Below are positions 8,077 through 15,846 of a DNA stretch of 28,132 nucleotides, piece by piece. How positions within the stretch are numbered: position 1 is the stretch's first letter; each line of letters opens with the position of its first letter. Below the pieces are notes generated by a model that worked only from the letters and a program-made list of their open reading frames with translations, was not told the DNA's origin and ran no database searches. This stretch comes from CAZAKZ01 sp964485695 (GTDB lineage: Bacteria > Planctomycetota > JAFGQW01). Location of the stretch: positions 1 through 28,132 of the forward strand of contig CAZAKZ010000070.1 of assembly GCA_964485695.1 (NCBI GenBank), written 5' to 3'. A program made the position numbers and the translations under genes.

Positions 8077-9729
8077 TCACCTGCCCACATCGATCCGGTA
8101 GGGATAGATCATGTGAGGATCTTCCCTGGCCGCCAGGGTTTCGAGGAGCGCGGTGAGGCTCGGCACCACCTTAGCATTGAACCGCTCCTTGCCGTTCACC
8201 TCCACCACCACGGGCCGCTTCGGGTCGATGAGGTCCTTGTTGAGAAACAGGGTGAATGACCGCACCGACTTGGCCGACACCGCCACCAGGTTGTCCCGGC
8301 GGATCTCGGCCTCCAGCCGCATGCCCGTCCTGGGCCTGTCCAGCTTGAGCCAGTAGAAGTAGTGCTTGTGGGTGACGTAGCGCTGGTGGGTGAAGGGCTC
8401 CCAGACGATGCGGCGCGGTGCGGGATTTCTCTTGAAGGCGCTCATCCACTCGAACATGTCCCGGTAGGCCGGGCTTCCCAGGGAGTGGCCCATGCCCGGG
8501 TATTCCTTGTAGAGGTATTTGTAGCCCTTGGGATTCTTGGCGCGGTGTTTGTCCATGCGATCCCGCAGTTCCCGGGCCGAACCGATGTGGTCGGAGGCGG
8601 TATCGTTCTCCCCGATGTGGCACGTCACCGGTGTGTGCAGGAGGTTGGCCAGCCGGGCGCCACCCCGGGAGTAGCCGGCCGCGATGATGCCGAGGGCGGC
8701 GAACCGGTCCGCCTCGAGGCTGCCAGACCAGCAGGTGCCGTACCCTCCCATGGACGACCCGGCCAGGTAGATCCGGTTGGGATCCACGTCGTAGGCCCGC
8801 TTGATCTCCTCGATGACCGAGACCACGGCCAGGGGCCCGCTCTCCATGACCCACCCCGCGCCCGTGGAGTCATCCCACACCCGGGGAACGGCCACGAGGT
8901 CGAAGGGTGTGTCCTTGAACCGCTTGAAGCCCTCCCAGGAGCGTTCATTGACCTGAGTGCCGCCGCCGCCGTGGAGGAGGATCAGAAGGGAGAGGTTCTT
9001 CCCGCGGGTCCGACCGAGGAGCCGGTATTTCACCGAGAACTTCGGGTGGTGCGTCCGGGTAACCTCCCGGCCGCGGTGCTTCGGCTTTTTCTGCAGACGG
9101 TCCGAGATGAACTCGATCCAGGACTTCACCTTGCCGGGTAGTATCCGATCCCGCTTCCGGAGGTCGGCCAGGAGGGTCTTGCGCTTCTCTTTCCCGGCAT
9201 CGACGTAGGCTGCGACCTGCTCCTCCACCACCGCAGCCTCCACGGCTTCCAGCTCGCGCCGGGCGGCCCGGTGCTTCGGGTCGAGGTCGAGAATCCTTCT
9301 GAACCGCTCTCCCGCCGCCGCGAGAAGCCCTTTGCGCCGGCACCACACCCCCAGGCGGAAGTGGCCCTTCACGTCGGTGTCCTCGAGGGCCTCGAGCTTC
9401 TTCCGGTAGTCGACCTCCGCCCTCTCCTCTGCCGTCATCCACTGGCCGCGGTAGCGGACGTATCCCAGGTTTCTGCGGGCACCGGCGTGGTCCGGGTCCA
9501 GAACGATCACCTTCTCGAAGTGCTTTCTGGCCCTGTCCTCTAGACCCGCCTTCTTGCACCAGAGCCCCAGCTGGTAATGGCCCCTGGTATCCTTTTCCGC
9601 GACCTTGGCCGCCCTCTTCTGATACTTCTCTTCCCTGGATTGACAGGTTCCCGGCGCTTCCGCCATGCAGAGGAAGATCAAGAGGAAGAGGGTGCTACAG
9701 GTAACCGCCTTTTGAATCCGGCCTTGCAT
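8077..9729 (-). CDS. Exported TPR-alpha/beta hydrolase (esterase-like) protein
   Basis: The 550-residue protein begins with a signal peptide (hydrophobic stretch about 11-25). Two TPR-like repeats at about 45-92 and 121-160 each contain GHYQLGLWCKKAGL-type helices and a LDPDHAGAR or LDPKHRAAR turn. An alpha/beta hydrolase domain follows, with oxyanion HGGGG at 253-257, nucleophile S326 in GSSMGGYG (GxSxG), acid candidate D376 in GENDTASD, and H415 in PGMGHSLGSP. The complete triad supports an active secreted esterase, near polyhydroxybutyrate depolymerase or feruloyl esterase-like families; the substrate is unknown. The ATG at 9729 has GGAGGT five bases upstream. That ribosome-binding site lies within a 13-codon leader ORF ending directly before this start, so translation may be coupled. 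Confidence 0.88.
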   Translation of the reverse strand: MQGRIQKAVTCSTLFLLIFLCMAEAPGTCQSREEKYQKRAAKVAEKDTRGHYQLGLWCKKAGLEDRARKHFEKVIVLDPDHAGARRNLGYVRYRGQWMTAEERAEVDYRKKLEALEDTDVKGHFRLGVWCRRKGLLAAAGERFRRILDLDPKHRAARRELEAVEAAVVEEQVAAYVDAGKEKRKTLLADLRKRDRILPGKVKSWIEFISDRLQKKPKHRGREVTRTHHPKFSVKYRLLGRTRGKNLSLLILLHGGGGTQVNERSWEGFKRFKDTPFDLVAVPRVWDDSTGAGWVMESGPLAVVSVIEEIKRAYDVDPNRIYLAGSSMGGYGTCWSGSLEADRFAALGIIAAGYSRGGARLANLLHTPVTCHIGENDTASDHIGSARELRDRMDKHRAKNPKGYKYLYKEYPGMGHSLGSPAYRDMFEWMSAFKRNPAPRRIVWEPFTHQRYVTHKHYFYWLKLDRPRTGMRLEAEIRRDNLVAVSAKSVRSFTLFLNKDLIDPKRPVVVEVNGKERFNAKVVPSLTALLETLAAREDPHMIYPYRIDVGR

Positions 9730-9771
9730 TCATACCTCCGGACTGGAATCACGGCTTCGCCCTGGAAGCAT
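9730..9771 (-). CDS. Possible 13-codon leader ORF coupled to the esterase gene
   Basis: An ATG at 9771 has GGAGG four bases upstream. It opens a 13-codon frame (MLPGRSRDSSPEV) whose TGA is immediately followed by the esterase ATG. The esterase ribosome-binding site is inside this frame. Both sites use the same GGAGGTAT sequence. It could be a translated coupling leader or a chance arrangement; no attenuator-like runs of one amino acid are present. Confidence 0.35.
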   Translation of the reverse strand: MLPGRSRDSSPEV

Positions 9772-9872
9772 GATACCTCCGCAGTCTGGAAATTTACCGC
9801 CAAAAATGGTGTCATGGAGGTATCCGGTCGATCCGTTTCGTCCCGAGCCGAGAATCTGAAAAGGAGCTGGAT

Positions 9873-12416
9873 ATGAATGGGATTCCAAGAACCGCCCCTC
9901 GCCTGGCCGCGGTGCTCTTCCTGATCCTCGCGGGTTCCGCCCCCGCCCAGACTGATTCCGGACTCTCCTCGGCGGATGGCCTCCTCGGAAATCTCCCCGT
10001 GGCCTTTGTCGAGAACCGGGGGCAGTGGGACGAAACCGTACGATTCCGCGCCCGGCGCGGCAGTCAGACCTTGTGGCTCCTCCGGGACGGCTGGACCCTT
10101 TCCCTGAAACGGGCATCGGGAAAGAAGGACCTCATGGACGGCGCAGCCGTTCGCATGGTCTTCGAGGGCGCACGAACACAGGGAAGAATTTTCGGCGCAT
10201 CCAAACGCCCCGGTAGACGACACTACCTCTCGGGCAATGATGCCGCGAAGTGGATCACCGATGTCCCCGCATACTCCAAGGTCCGCTACGCCTCCCTGTA
10301 CGAAGGCATCGACGTGGTCGTACGCGAGAAGGACGGCCACTTCGAATACGACCTGCTCATCACACCGAACATTGATGCGGGCATCGTATCCGTGCGGTGT
10401 GAGGGCATCGAGGGGCTCGCCCTGGCAACGGATGGCAGCCTGATCCTGAAAACCCCCCTGGGCGCTGTCATTCAGAAGCCACCCGTGACCTGGGAATCGG
10501 GCCCCGACGGCGAGCGTATTCCCGTTACGTGCCGCCACGTCCTCCTGGGTGAGCGCCGGTTCGGATTCTCGGTCGAAGGCCGGGACTTGAGCCGCCCCAT
10601 GGTCATCGACCCGGGCCTCATCTATTCAACCTACGTGGGCGGAAACGGCGCGGACAACGGCATGGCCGTGGCCGTTCTTCCCTCCGGCGAGGCCATCGTG
10701 GTGGGCACCACCGACTCGAGCGACTTCCCGGTCACCCCCGGCGCCTTCCAGATCTCGCTCAAGGGGACCATGGGCGTGGGTGACGCCTTCGTTGTGCGCC
10801 TGGACGCCAGGGGGACGCGCCTGGTCTATGCCACCTACCTGGGCGGCGCCTTCGCCGACCTGGGCCGCGGCGTGACCGCCGACGCGGCCGGCGTCGCCAC
10901 CATCACCGGCCAGAGTTTCTCCCCCGACTTTCCCACCACCAAGGGCGCCTTTCAGACCCAGGCCCCCGGCAGGGGAGATGCATTCGTGGCCCGGCTGAGT
11001 GCCGACGGATCCAAGCTCATCCACTCCACCTACCTCGGCGGCACCAAGACCGATCAAGGCAATGCCGTGGCCGTGGACTCCAGCGGCGTCACCACGGTGA
11101 CGGGATACGCCCAGTCCACCGACTTCCCTATCACTCCCGGTGCGATCCAGACCACCCAGAAGGGATTCTACAACGTCTTCCTCACCCGCCTCGACGCCAC
11201 ACTCTCGACCCTCGTCTTCTCCACCTACCTCGGGGGTACGAAGTACGACATCGGCCGGGCTGTGTACGTGGACGCCACCGGCATCACGGCCGTCGGCGGC
11301 CAGACCGGCTCCCCGGACTTCCCGGTGACGCCCGGCGCCTTTCAGACCAAGTATGCCGGCCCCCTCGGCTTCGGCACCGACGCCTTTGTCGCGGTGGTGA
11401 ACCGGTATGCCACGAAGCTCCTTTACTGCACCTACCTCGGCGGCAGCAGCAGCATGGACTCCGTGGGCGCCATCCACATGACCGGCGGAGGAACGGTGAC
11501 AGCCACCGGTTACACCCTGTCCTGGGATTTTCCGACCACTCCGGGCGCATTCCAGACCGTCTTCCGCGGCGGCACCAATATCCGGGGCGACGGCTTCGTG
11601 ACGCGTTTCGACCCGACCGGTTCCAAGGCCCTCTACTCGACTTTTCTGGGTGGCTCCGGTCCGGATGACGCCCTCGGCCTCTCGGTCAACTCCGCCGGCA
11701 CGGCCACAGTGGTCGGATCGGCCGGCCAGGGCTTTCCGGTAACGGCGGGCGCATACCAGACCACCTTCAAGGGGCCGAGCACCTTCGGCGGTACCGACGG
11801 ATTCATCGCCCGATTGAATCCTGCGGGCAACGCCCTCCACTACGCCACCTACATCGGCGGCTCCCTGAACGATTCCGCGGCCGCCGTGGTCGTGGACCCG
11901 AACGAGGTCGCCACGGTGACGGGCCTGACCACCTCCACCGACTTCCCCACCACGCCGGGGGCGCCGCAGCTGAGTCTCAAGGGCCGAAGTTCCACCATCA
12001 TCGCACGCCTGGACCTACTCCCCACGGGCGCCGCCCGCTTCGGAACCTCCACGCCGGCCTGCGGCGGTCCCATCGTCATCGGCGTCACCCGCATGGCCTC
12101 ATCCCCGGATCCGAATTTCGCCTTCACCTGCATCGAGGCTCCCCCCTCCACCACCGGATACCTGGCCCTGAGCCTCGGCAAGATCCCGTCCGGCTTCCAG
12201 GTTCTGGGCGTCACCCTCTACGTGGATCCCGCCACGCCCCACATCGTGATACCCGACGGCACAAATAGCGTGGGGTATGCGGAGACGCCGGTGCCGATTC
12301 CACCAGGCATCCGGGGTGTGCAGTTCCACTGCCAGTACCTGTGGGCGAACACGCCCCAGTGCGGCGGCGCGGGCAAGTTCAGCGCCAGCAACGCGATCTC
12401 CATCACCGTTCAGTGA
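9873..12416 (+). CDS. Exported SBBP-repeat protein with DUF7948-type N-terminal domain
   Basis: The 847-residue protein has a signal peptide ending near APAQ (about residue 26). A domain at about 45-245 opens with FVENRGQWDETVRFRA, which matches the domain that normally precedes SBBP repeats. Seven SBBP repeats follow (about 250-710). Each runs YSTYLGG, a D-rich GxAVAVD strand, a G-rich turn, then DFPxTPGAFQ, and they probably build a beta-propeller. The last ~130 residues (from FGTSTPACGGP) resemble a C-terminal domain common in planctomycete exported proteins; no sorting tail is seen. The ligand is unknown and the protein is presumably surface or periplasmic. The ATG at 9873 is preceded by AAGGAG. 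It is divergent from the TPR-esterase across 143 bp. Confidence 0.92.
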   Translation: MNGIPRTAPRLAAVLFLILAGSAPAQTDSGLSSADGLLGNLPVAFVENRGQWDETVRFRARRGSQTLWLLRDGWTLSLKRASGKKDLMDGAAVRMVFEGARTQGRIFGASKRPGRRHYLSGNDAAKWITDVPAYSKVRYASLYEGIDVVVREKDGHFEYDLLITPNIDAGIVSVRCEGIEGLALATDGSLILKTPLGAVIQKPPVTWESGPDGERIPVTCRHVLLGERRFGFSVEGRDLSRPMVIDPGLIYSTYVGGNGADNGMAVAVLPSGEAIVVGTTDSSDFPVTPGAFQISLKGTMGVGDAFVVRLDARGTRLVYATYLGGAFADLGRGVTADAAGVATITGQSFSPDFPTTKGAFQTQAPGRGDAFVARLSADGSKLIHSTYLGGTKTDQGNAVAVDSSGVTTVTGYAQSTDFPITPGAIQTTQKGFYNVFLTRLDATLSTLVFSTYLGGTKYDIGRAVYVDATGITAVGGQTGSPDFPVTPGAFQTKYAGPLGFGTDAFVAVVNRYATKLLYCTYLGGSSSMDSVGAIHMTGGGTVTATGYTLSWDFPTTPGAFQTVFRGGTNIRGDGFVTRFDPTGSKALYSTFLGGSGPDDALGLSVNSAGTATVVGSAGQGFPVTAGAYQTTFKGPSTFGGTDGFIARLNPAGNALHYATYIGGSLNDSAAAVVVDPNEVATVTGLTTSTDFPTTPGAPQLSLKGRSSTIIARLDLLPTGAARFGTSTPACGGPIVIGVTRMASSPDPNFAFTCIEAPPSTTGYLALSLGKIPSGFQVLGVTLYVDPATPHIVIPDGTNSVGYAETPVPIPPGIRGVQFHCQYLWANTPQCGGAGKFSASNAISITVQ

Positions 12417-12427
12417 GCCGCAGCGGG
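12393..12427 (+). repeat. Direct repeat copy A, 3' end of SBBP gene
   Basis: These 35 bases cover the last codons of the SBBP gene (Ala-Ile-Ser-Ile-Thr-Val-Gln, stop) and ten bases beyond. They match 13126-13160 at 30 of 35 positions, with a perfect 14-bp core GTTCAGTGAGCCGC. The two copies bracket the toxin-antitoxin pair. Confidence 0.75.
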
Positions 12428-12481
12428 TGGCAATTCCCGATGCCATATCCAATGTCTGAGTAAAATCGGACACCGGATGAA

Positions 12482-12499
12482 CAGAATTTCTGGTACAAT
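12482..12499 (+). promoter_or_regulatory. Extended -10 promoter with overlapping small palindrome
   Basis: TGGTACAAT at 12491-12499 is an extended -10 (TGn plus TACAAT), 31 bases before the DUF433 start; no good -35 box is seen. CAGAATTTCTG at 12482-12492 is a perfect 5+1+5 palindrome overlapping its upstream edge, a plausible autoregulatory operator for the antitoxin. Confidence 0.4.
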
Positions 12500-12529
12500 C
12501 TGCCTGGAATCGAACTCTGGAGTAAAGCC

Positions 12530-12760
12530 ATGAGGTATACACGCATCACAGTTGACTCCGGTCAAATGGGGGGGGTTCCCTGTATCCGTGGATTGCGTAT
12601 TCCTGTCGCCACGGTGGTCGGCTTGGTGGCGGAAGGGATGACCGAAAGCCAGATCCTTAACGCGTATCCCGACCTCGAGCCTGAGGATATCCGTGAAGCA
12701 CTCAAATACGCAGCCGAGGCAGTCCGCGAGTACCAGCTGCCTCTCCTGATGCCCAAATGA
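12530..12760 (+). CDS. DUF433 antitoxin
   Basis: The 76-residue protein is a clear DUF433 member. It shows ITVDSGQMGGVPCIRGLRIPV, then the winged-helix-like VVGLVAEGMTESQILNAYPDLEPEDIREALKYAAE, typical of VapB-like antitoxins paired with PIN-fold toxins. It should bind its own promoter and neutralise the DUF5615 protein encoded next. GGAG lies seven bases before the ATG. Its stop overlaps the next start as ATGA, so the pair is translationally coupled with antitoxin first. Confidence 0.93.
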   Translation: MRYTRITVDSGQMGGVPCIRGLRIPVATVVGLVAEGMTESQILNAYPDLEPEDIREALKYAAEAVREYQLPLLMPK

Positions 12761-13125
12761 AGTTCCTGGTGGACAACGCCATCTCGCCGCTGTTCGCCGC
12801 GGAGCTTCAGCGGTCAGGCCATGACGCCGTACACGTCAGGGACTACGGTCTGCACACTGCGGCCGACGAGATCATCTTTGATCGAGCGGCTCAAGAAGAT
12901 CGCGTCTTGGTTTCTGCGGATACTGATTTCGGGGCATTACTGGCTCTCAGAGAGGAAACGAAACCGTCATTTATACTCTTCAGGAGACGGTCCGGAAGAC
13001 AGCCCATCCAGCAGGCACAGTTGCTACTCGAGAATTTGCCCTCGATTGCCGACGTCCTCCACCAGGGCGCCATCGTGGTCTTCGAGGATGATCGGATCCG
13101 TATCCGGGAGCTGCCCATTGCCTGA
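12757..13125 (+). CDS. DUF5615 PIN-like toxin
   Basis: The 122-residue product is a DUF5615 (PIN-like) protein, the usual partner of DUF433. PIN-fold acidic positions are visible: D6 in MKFLVDNAISP, the conserved HVRDYGLHTAADEIIFDRAAQEDRVLVSADTDFG block with its Asp pair, and FILFRR. Members are presumed toxic RNases that need Mg2+; activity is inferred from the family. The gene is complete with an intact acidic set. Its stop abuts the second copy of the SBBP 3' end repeat, so the pair looks like a discrete inserted or duplicated block. Confidence 0.93.
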   Translation: MKFLVDNAISPLFAAELQRSGHDAVHVRDYGLHTAADEIIFDRAAQEDRVLVSADTDFGALLALREETKPSFILFRRRSGRQPIQQAQLLLENLPSIADVLHQGAIVVFEDDRIRIRELPIA

Positions 13126-13160
13126 GCGATCTCCGTAACGGTTCAGTGAGCCGCGACGGG
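13126..13160 (+). repeat. Direct repeat copy B, relic of an SBBP-type gene 3' end
   Basis: This matches 12393-12427 at 30 of 35 positions. Read in the same frame as copy A it encodes Ala-Ile-Ser-Val-Thr-Val-Gln and stop, but no gene precedes it: the DUF5615 stop ends exactly at 13125. It may be the tail of a lost paralogue or a recombination scar. Confidence 0.7.
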
Positions 13161-13212
13161 GCAAAACGCCTTCAGCCGGGTACGGTCTCACGATTACTTA
13201 ATGACCTGAAAT

Positions 13213-13258
13213 GGGACATCTTACCCGCGTGGGAGGTTCCACGCGGGTGAAAGGTCCC
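13213..13258. terminator. Strong stem-loop between convergent genes
   Basis: ACCCGCGTGG (13223-13232) and its exact complement (13239-13248) form a 10-bp stem with a 6-nt loop. Outer pairs, including GGGAC at 13213-13217 with GTCCC at 13254-13258, lengthen it. It lies between the toxin gene (+) and a membrane-protein gene (-). No T-run follows on either strand, so a terminator role is only likely by position. Confidence 0.45.
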
Positions 13259-13308
13259 GATCCAGGACAAGAACTGGTCGTGGGACACGGAAGTTTATCC
13301 ACAGGCTG

Positions 13309-13869
13309 TCAAGACACACACTCGCCTTGCCTGCGCCGCCAGCGTGTCCCGAAGAGGAATGAACCCACCACGACTGCCAGCACCCCGCCGAGCATCGCAC
13401 CCCAGACTGAGCCTCCAACCCAGGCATACCTCAACATCGGCCCGACTTCTTCGGGGACGCCCACGAATGTCTTTCGAAAGAACTCCGGACTCCACGCTGC
13501 GATTCCAACTGCAATGGCACCGCCCAGAACCCAGCAGCAATACACGGCGCCCACGATGCCTGCCAGATGGCTGAGCGCAAACGAGGTAGGGCATCGCACT
13601 CGAGACACCCGGCCGACGACAGCCGTGAATATCGCCGAGAACACGACGCCGTAGACGAGGCCCTCAATCAAACCCTGCGCCACGCTCGCCCGCCAGATGG
13701 CCTCGATCTCGTGCCAACGCATGACACCACGAAAGTAGTCCGGGCTTATGGCGCCGTTGACTGCATTGGTGGACACCCCGATCAACGCGCCCGCCGCGAT
13801 ACAGCTGATGCATACCGAGAGCAAGGCCCCGGGTCGATACTGATCCGTCATTGGCTGTGGCTCTTTCAC
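13309..13869 (-). CDS. Hypothetical four-helix membrane protein
   Basis: The 186-residue product has about four hydrophobic segments (near residues 15-33, 65-85, 98-125 and 148-172) and ends RWRRRQGECVS. I recognise no family. I chose GTG at 13869 because AGGA lies seven bases upstream; ATG at 13851 is an alternative that would give a start (MTDQYRPG) resembling that of the small membrane protein encoded just before it (MTQTDRGSPLG). The gene is last in a run of small minus-strand genes. It is an integral membrane protein of unknown role. Confidence 0.7.
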   Translation of the reverse strand: MKEPQPMTDQYRPGALLSVCISCIAAGALIGVSTNAVNGAISPDYFRGVMRWHEIEAIWRASVAQGLIEGLVYGVVFSAIFTAVVGRVSRVRCPTSFALSHLAGIVGAVYCCWVLGGAIAVGIAAWSPEFFRKTFVGVPEEVGPMLRYAWVGGSVWGAMLGGVLAVVVGSFLFGTRWRRRQGECVS

Positions 13870-13921
13870 TTTGCGTCCTGTCGCAAGACGACCAGCAGTG
13901 GCTGCCTACATCGCGGACTAC

Positions 13922-14134
13922 CTACGTTCCACCGCGCGCCCTGCTCATGCGCACCACGGCCGCCGCCACCACGCCTCCGGCCACCCCGCCCGCCACGCCT
14001 CCGATCACGGCGGGATCCATATCCCCCGCAACCAGGCGCAGGATCAGCGCAGTCACAACAGCCGAGAGAATTCCAACGAGTATCCCCACGGCGATGATCT
14101 TGCCCAGCGGGCTACCTCTGTCAGTCTGTGTCAT
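13922..14134 (-). CDS. Small two-helix membrane protein, hypothetical
   Basis: The 70-residue product has two predicted membrane segments, IIAVGILVGILSAVVTALIL and a Gly/Val-rich segment with GGVAGGVAGGVV, and a short basic tail. The Gly zipper-like repeat suggests tight helix packing. ATG at 14134 is preferred over a TTG 66 bases upstream; AGGGA lies 11 bases before it, so the ribosome-binding site is weak. It sits 52 bp before the four-helix protein and could be its partner. No family recognised. Confidence 0.6.
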   Translation of the reverse strand: MTQTDRGSPLGKIIAVGILVGILSAVVTALILRLVAGDMDPAVIGGVAGGVAGGVVAAAVVRMSRARGGT

Positions 14135-14196
14135 GATCCATGAGTCCCTATTATCCGTTGTATCTTGCGACCCAATATCGAGGATTTCCAGCGTTC

Positions 14197-14568
14197 TCAA
14201 ACGTGCTGGTCTACAAGGATCGGATTTCCGTCCGGATCCACCGCCATTAAACTGGCGGAGCCCGTGGTGGTCTCATCGGCCTCGGTAACCAGTTGCACGC
14301 CTTCCGCCTTCAACTGGCGCTGAAGATCGCGCACATCGGTGAAGGTGTCGAGCTTTTCAGCGTTGCTATTCCATCCCGGATTGAAGGTCAACATGTTCTT
14401 ATCGAACATGCCCTGAAAGAGACCGATCGTGTGCTCGCCGTTCTTCATGATCAGCCAGTTCTGGGAAGCCTCCCCACCGAAGACCGTGAAGCCGAACTTC
14501 TCGTAAAAGGCCTTTGACGCCTGAAGGTCCTTGACGGCCAAGCTGATCGAAAATGCGCCGAGTTCCAT
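14197..14568 (-). CDS. VOC (glyoxalase/bleomycin-resistance) family protein
   Basis: The 123-residue product is a VOC fold: MELGAFSISLAVKDLQASKAFYEKFGF is the classic first beta-alpha-beta module, followed by a second module ending ASLMAVDPDGNPILVDQH. Members may be dioxygenases, isomerases or binding proteins. Activity here is unknown, and it is similar to the many single-module VOC proteins annotated only as glyoxalase-like. ATG at 14568 is the start, with GAGGAG six bases upstream; the frame continues open for seven more codons but without a comparable site. Confidence 0.88.
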   Translation of the reverse strand: MELGAFSISLAVKDLQASKAFYEKFGFTVFGGEASQNWLIMKNGEHTIGLFQGMFDKNMLTFNPGWNSNAEKLDTFTDVRDLQRQLKAEGVQLVTEADETTTGSASLMAVDPDGNPILVDQHV

Positions 14569-14690
14569 ATATTGCTCCTCTGAAATCAAATAAACGATAC
14601 TTGCTGACTACCAGTCCATGGACAAACGCACGAGAACCTCCACCTGAGATCGTTTCCAACCATCGGCATGATCTGGTCCTGACGTTGCTC

Positions 14691-15236
14691 TCAGCCACCG
14701 CGGGCAGGGCGGTCGGCTGGAGCGAGTGGCTTGGCTCCCTTTACATACGCCCGGTACTTCAAAGACAGCTGATCACAAAAAGTTCTCAGCGCCTCTTCTT
14801 CGATTGCGGATGAAAGACACATGGAATCTCCCGTGAAAGCATCGTACCACTGGAGAAGGACTTCGTTTTCCCTGTACACATGGATGTGTAATGCGACCTC
14901 CGGCTCTGCACAGTTCTCGACGAGATCAGCAAGGGACCGCAGGTTTTCCGGCGTGGCCGGCAATTGGTCCACGAGCGGCTTCGGCCAGAGCGTCCCCATC
15001 GCCAGGTGTGACACCTCCGGTACGCAACGGGTGTCCAGGAAGTCCTTCAGCGGCTTTGTATGGCTGCCGCCCTCGAGGTACAGGATCGCGTCATGCGGAA
15101 CGATCAGCGGCAGCGACCTGAGGAAGGAGGGCAGATCCCATGGCCCCGATACTTCCCAGCGGGCGTCATCGCCGAGGCAGATCCCCTCCAGGTCTACCTT
15201 CGGGGTCGCCTTGAAGAGTCTTGCGAACCAACCCAT
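14691..15236 (-). CDS. Hypothetical cytosolic protein
   Basis: The 181-residue product has no signal peptide or membrane segment and I do not recognise a family. It begins MGWFARLFKATPKVDLEG and contains GPWDLPSFLRSLPLIVPHDAILYLEGG, which reads as an ordered alpha/beta protein; the last ~15 residues are Pro/Ala-rich and probably disordered. The ATG at 15236 has only a weak GAAAGAA upstream. It lies 121 bp after the EF-Tu-domain-like gene and 122 bp before the VOC gene, all on the minus strand. Confidence 0.65.
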   Translation of the reverse strand: MGWFARLFKATPKVDLEGICLGDDARWEVSGPWDLPSFLRSLPLIVPHDAILYLEGGSHTKPLKDFLDTRCVPEVSHLAMGTLWPKPLVDQLPATPENLRSLADLVENCAEPEVALHIHVYRENEVLLQWYDAFTGDSMCLSSAIEEEALRTFCDQLSLKYRAYVKGAKPLAPADRPARGG

Positions 15237-15357
15237 TGTATTCTTTCATCTCGAACGACTATTATTTGGTCCACATGACATTACACCACCGACCAGCTCG
15301 AGCTGCATCAGCAGCTCCACGGCCTCCACGCGTCTTCGCTCCTTCCCGAGCCCGGCT

Positions 15358-15618
15358 CTACTCCGGAACCACCTTGTAGATCTTGTCCTTCTTCCGGGCG
15401 GGTTCTGCCACCCGGATCCCGAGCTGATCTCCCACCTTTGCGGACTCCACGGAATCGTGGTCGATCTGCATGGATTCGATTTCCTGGGTGAAGTCCGTGG
15501 CGGTTCCCACGACATGGATCGTATCACCGATTCGCAGCTCTCCCTCGGTGATCTCGATGGCGGCGACGCCCGCCTTGCCGAAATAGTGAGTCACCTGTCC
15601 TATGAATTGCTCAGCCAT
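15358..15618 (-). CDS. Translation elongation factor-like (EF-Tu domain 2-type) protein
   Basis: The 86-residue product is a stand-alone beta-barrel like domain 2 of translational GTPases. GQVTHYFGKAGVAAIEI, LRIGDTIHVVG, FTQEIESMQIDH and AKVGDQLGI match the pattern of EF-Tu domain 2, which contacts aminoacyl-tRNA or the ribosome in full-length factors. No GTPase domain is present. Such short proteins are widespread and uncharacterised. ATG at 15618 is chosen because GGGAG lies eight bases upstream; the frame is open further upstream but reads as non-coding. Confidence 0.9.
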   Translation of the reverse strand: MAEQFIGQVTHYFGKAGVAAIEITEGELRIGDTIHVVGTATDFTQEIESMQIDHDSVESAKVGDQLGIRVAEPARKKDKIYKVVPE

Positions 15619-15791
15619 GGTCGATCTCCCTGTAGCAGGTGGATTGTGCGATTGCGCCTGTTTAACCGTTCTCGGACACCAAGAGATCGAATAAGTCAAG
15701 GCCCGGATTCTACCCCGAACTCCGCGGCCGCGTCCACCCGGCTCGTTTTACGAACTTCTTACACACAAGTGCGATCCCGGAGGGGTACTCT

Positions 15792-15819
15792 GTTCATGGC
15801 AGGACGTCCTGCAATGAAC
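15792..15819. promoter_or_regulatory. 28-bp palindrome upstream of the second VIT-VWA gene
   Basis: Two 14-base halves (15792-15805 and 15806-15819) are reverse complements with a single mismatch and no spacer; the core GCAGGACGTCCTGC is perfect. It ends 27 bases before the ATG at 15847. A zero-spacer dyad of this size is more like a dimeric-repressor operator than an RNA hairpin. Confidence 0.5.
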
Positions 15820-15846
15820 GATTACCTCAAATCAGGGAGCAGCCCG

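Noticed and set aside
10626..11840. 404-codon minus-strand frame rich in Gly and charged residues
   Set aside because: It is antisense to the SBBP repeats; its apparent repetitiveness mirrors those repeats.
14821..15846. 342-codon upstream extension of the second VIT-VWA frame
   Set aside because: It runs antisense through the EF-Tu-domain-like and hypothetical genes. The signal peptide and ribosome-binding site are at 15847.
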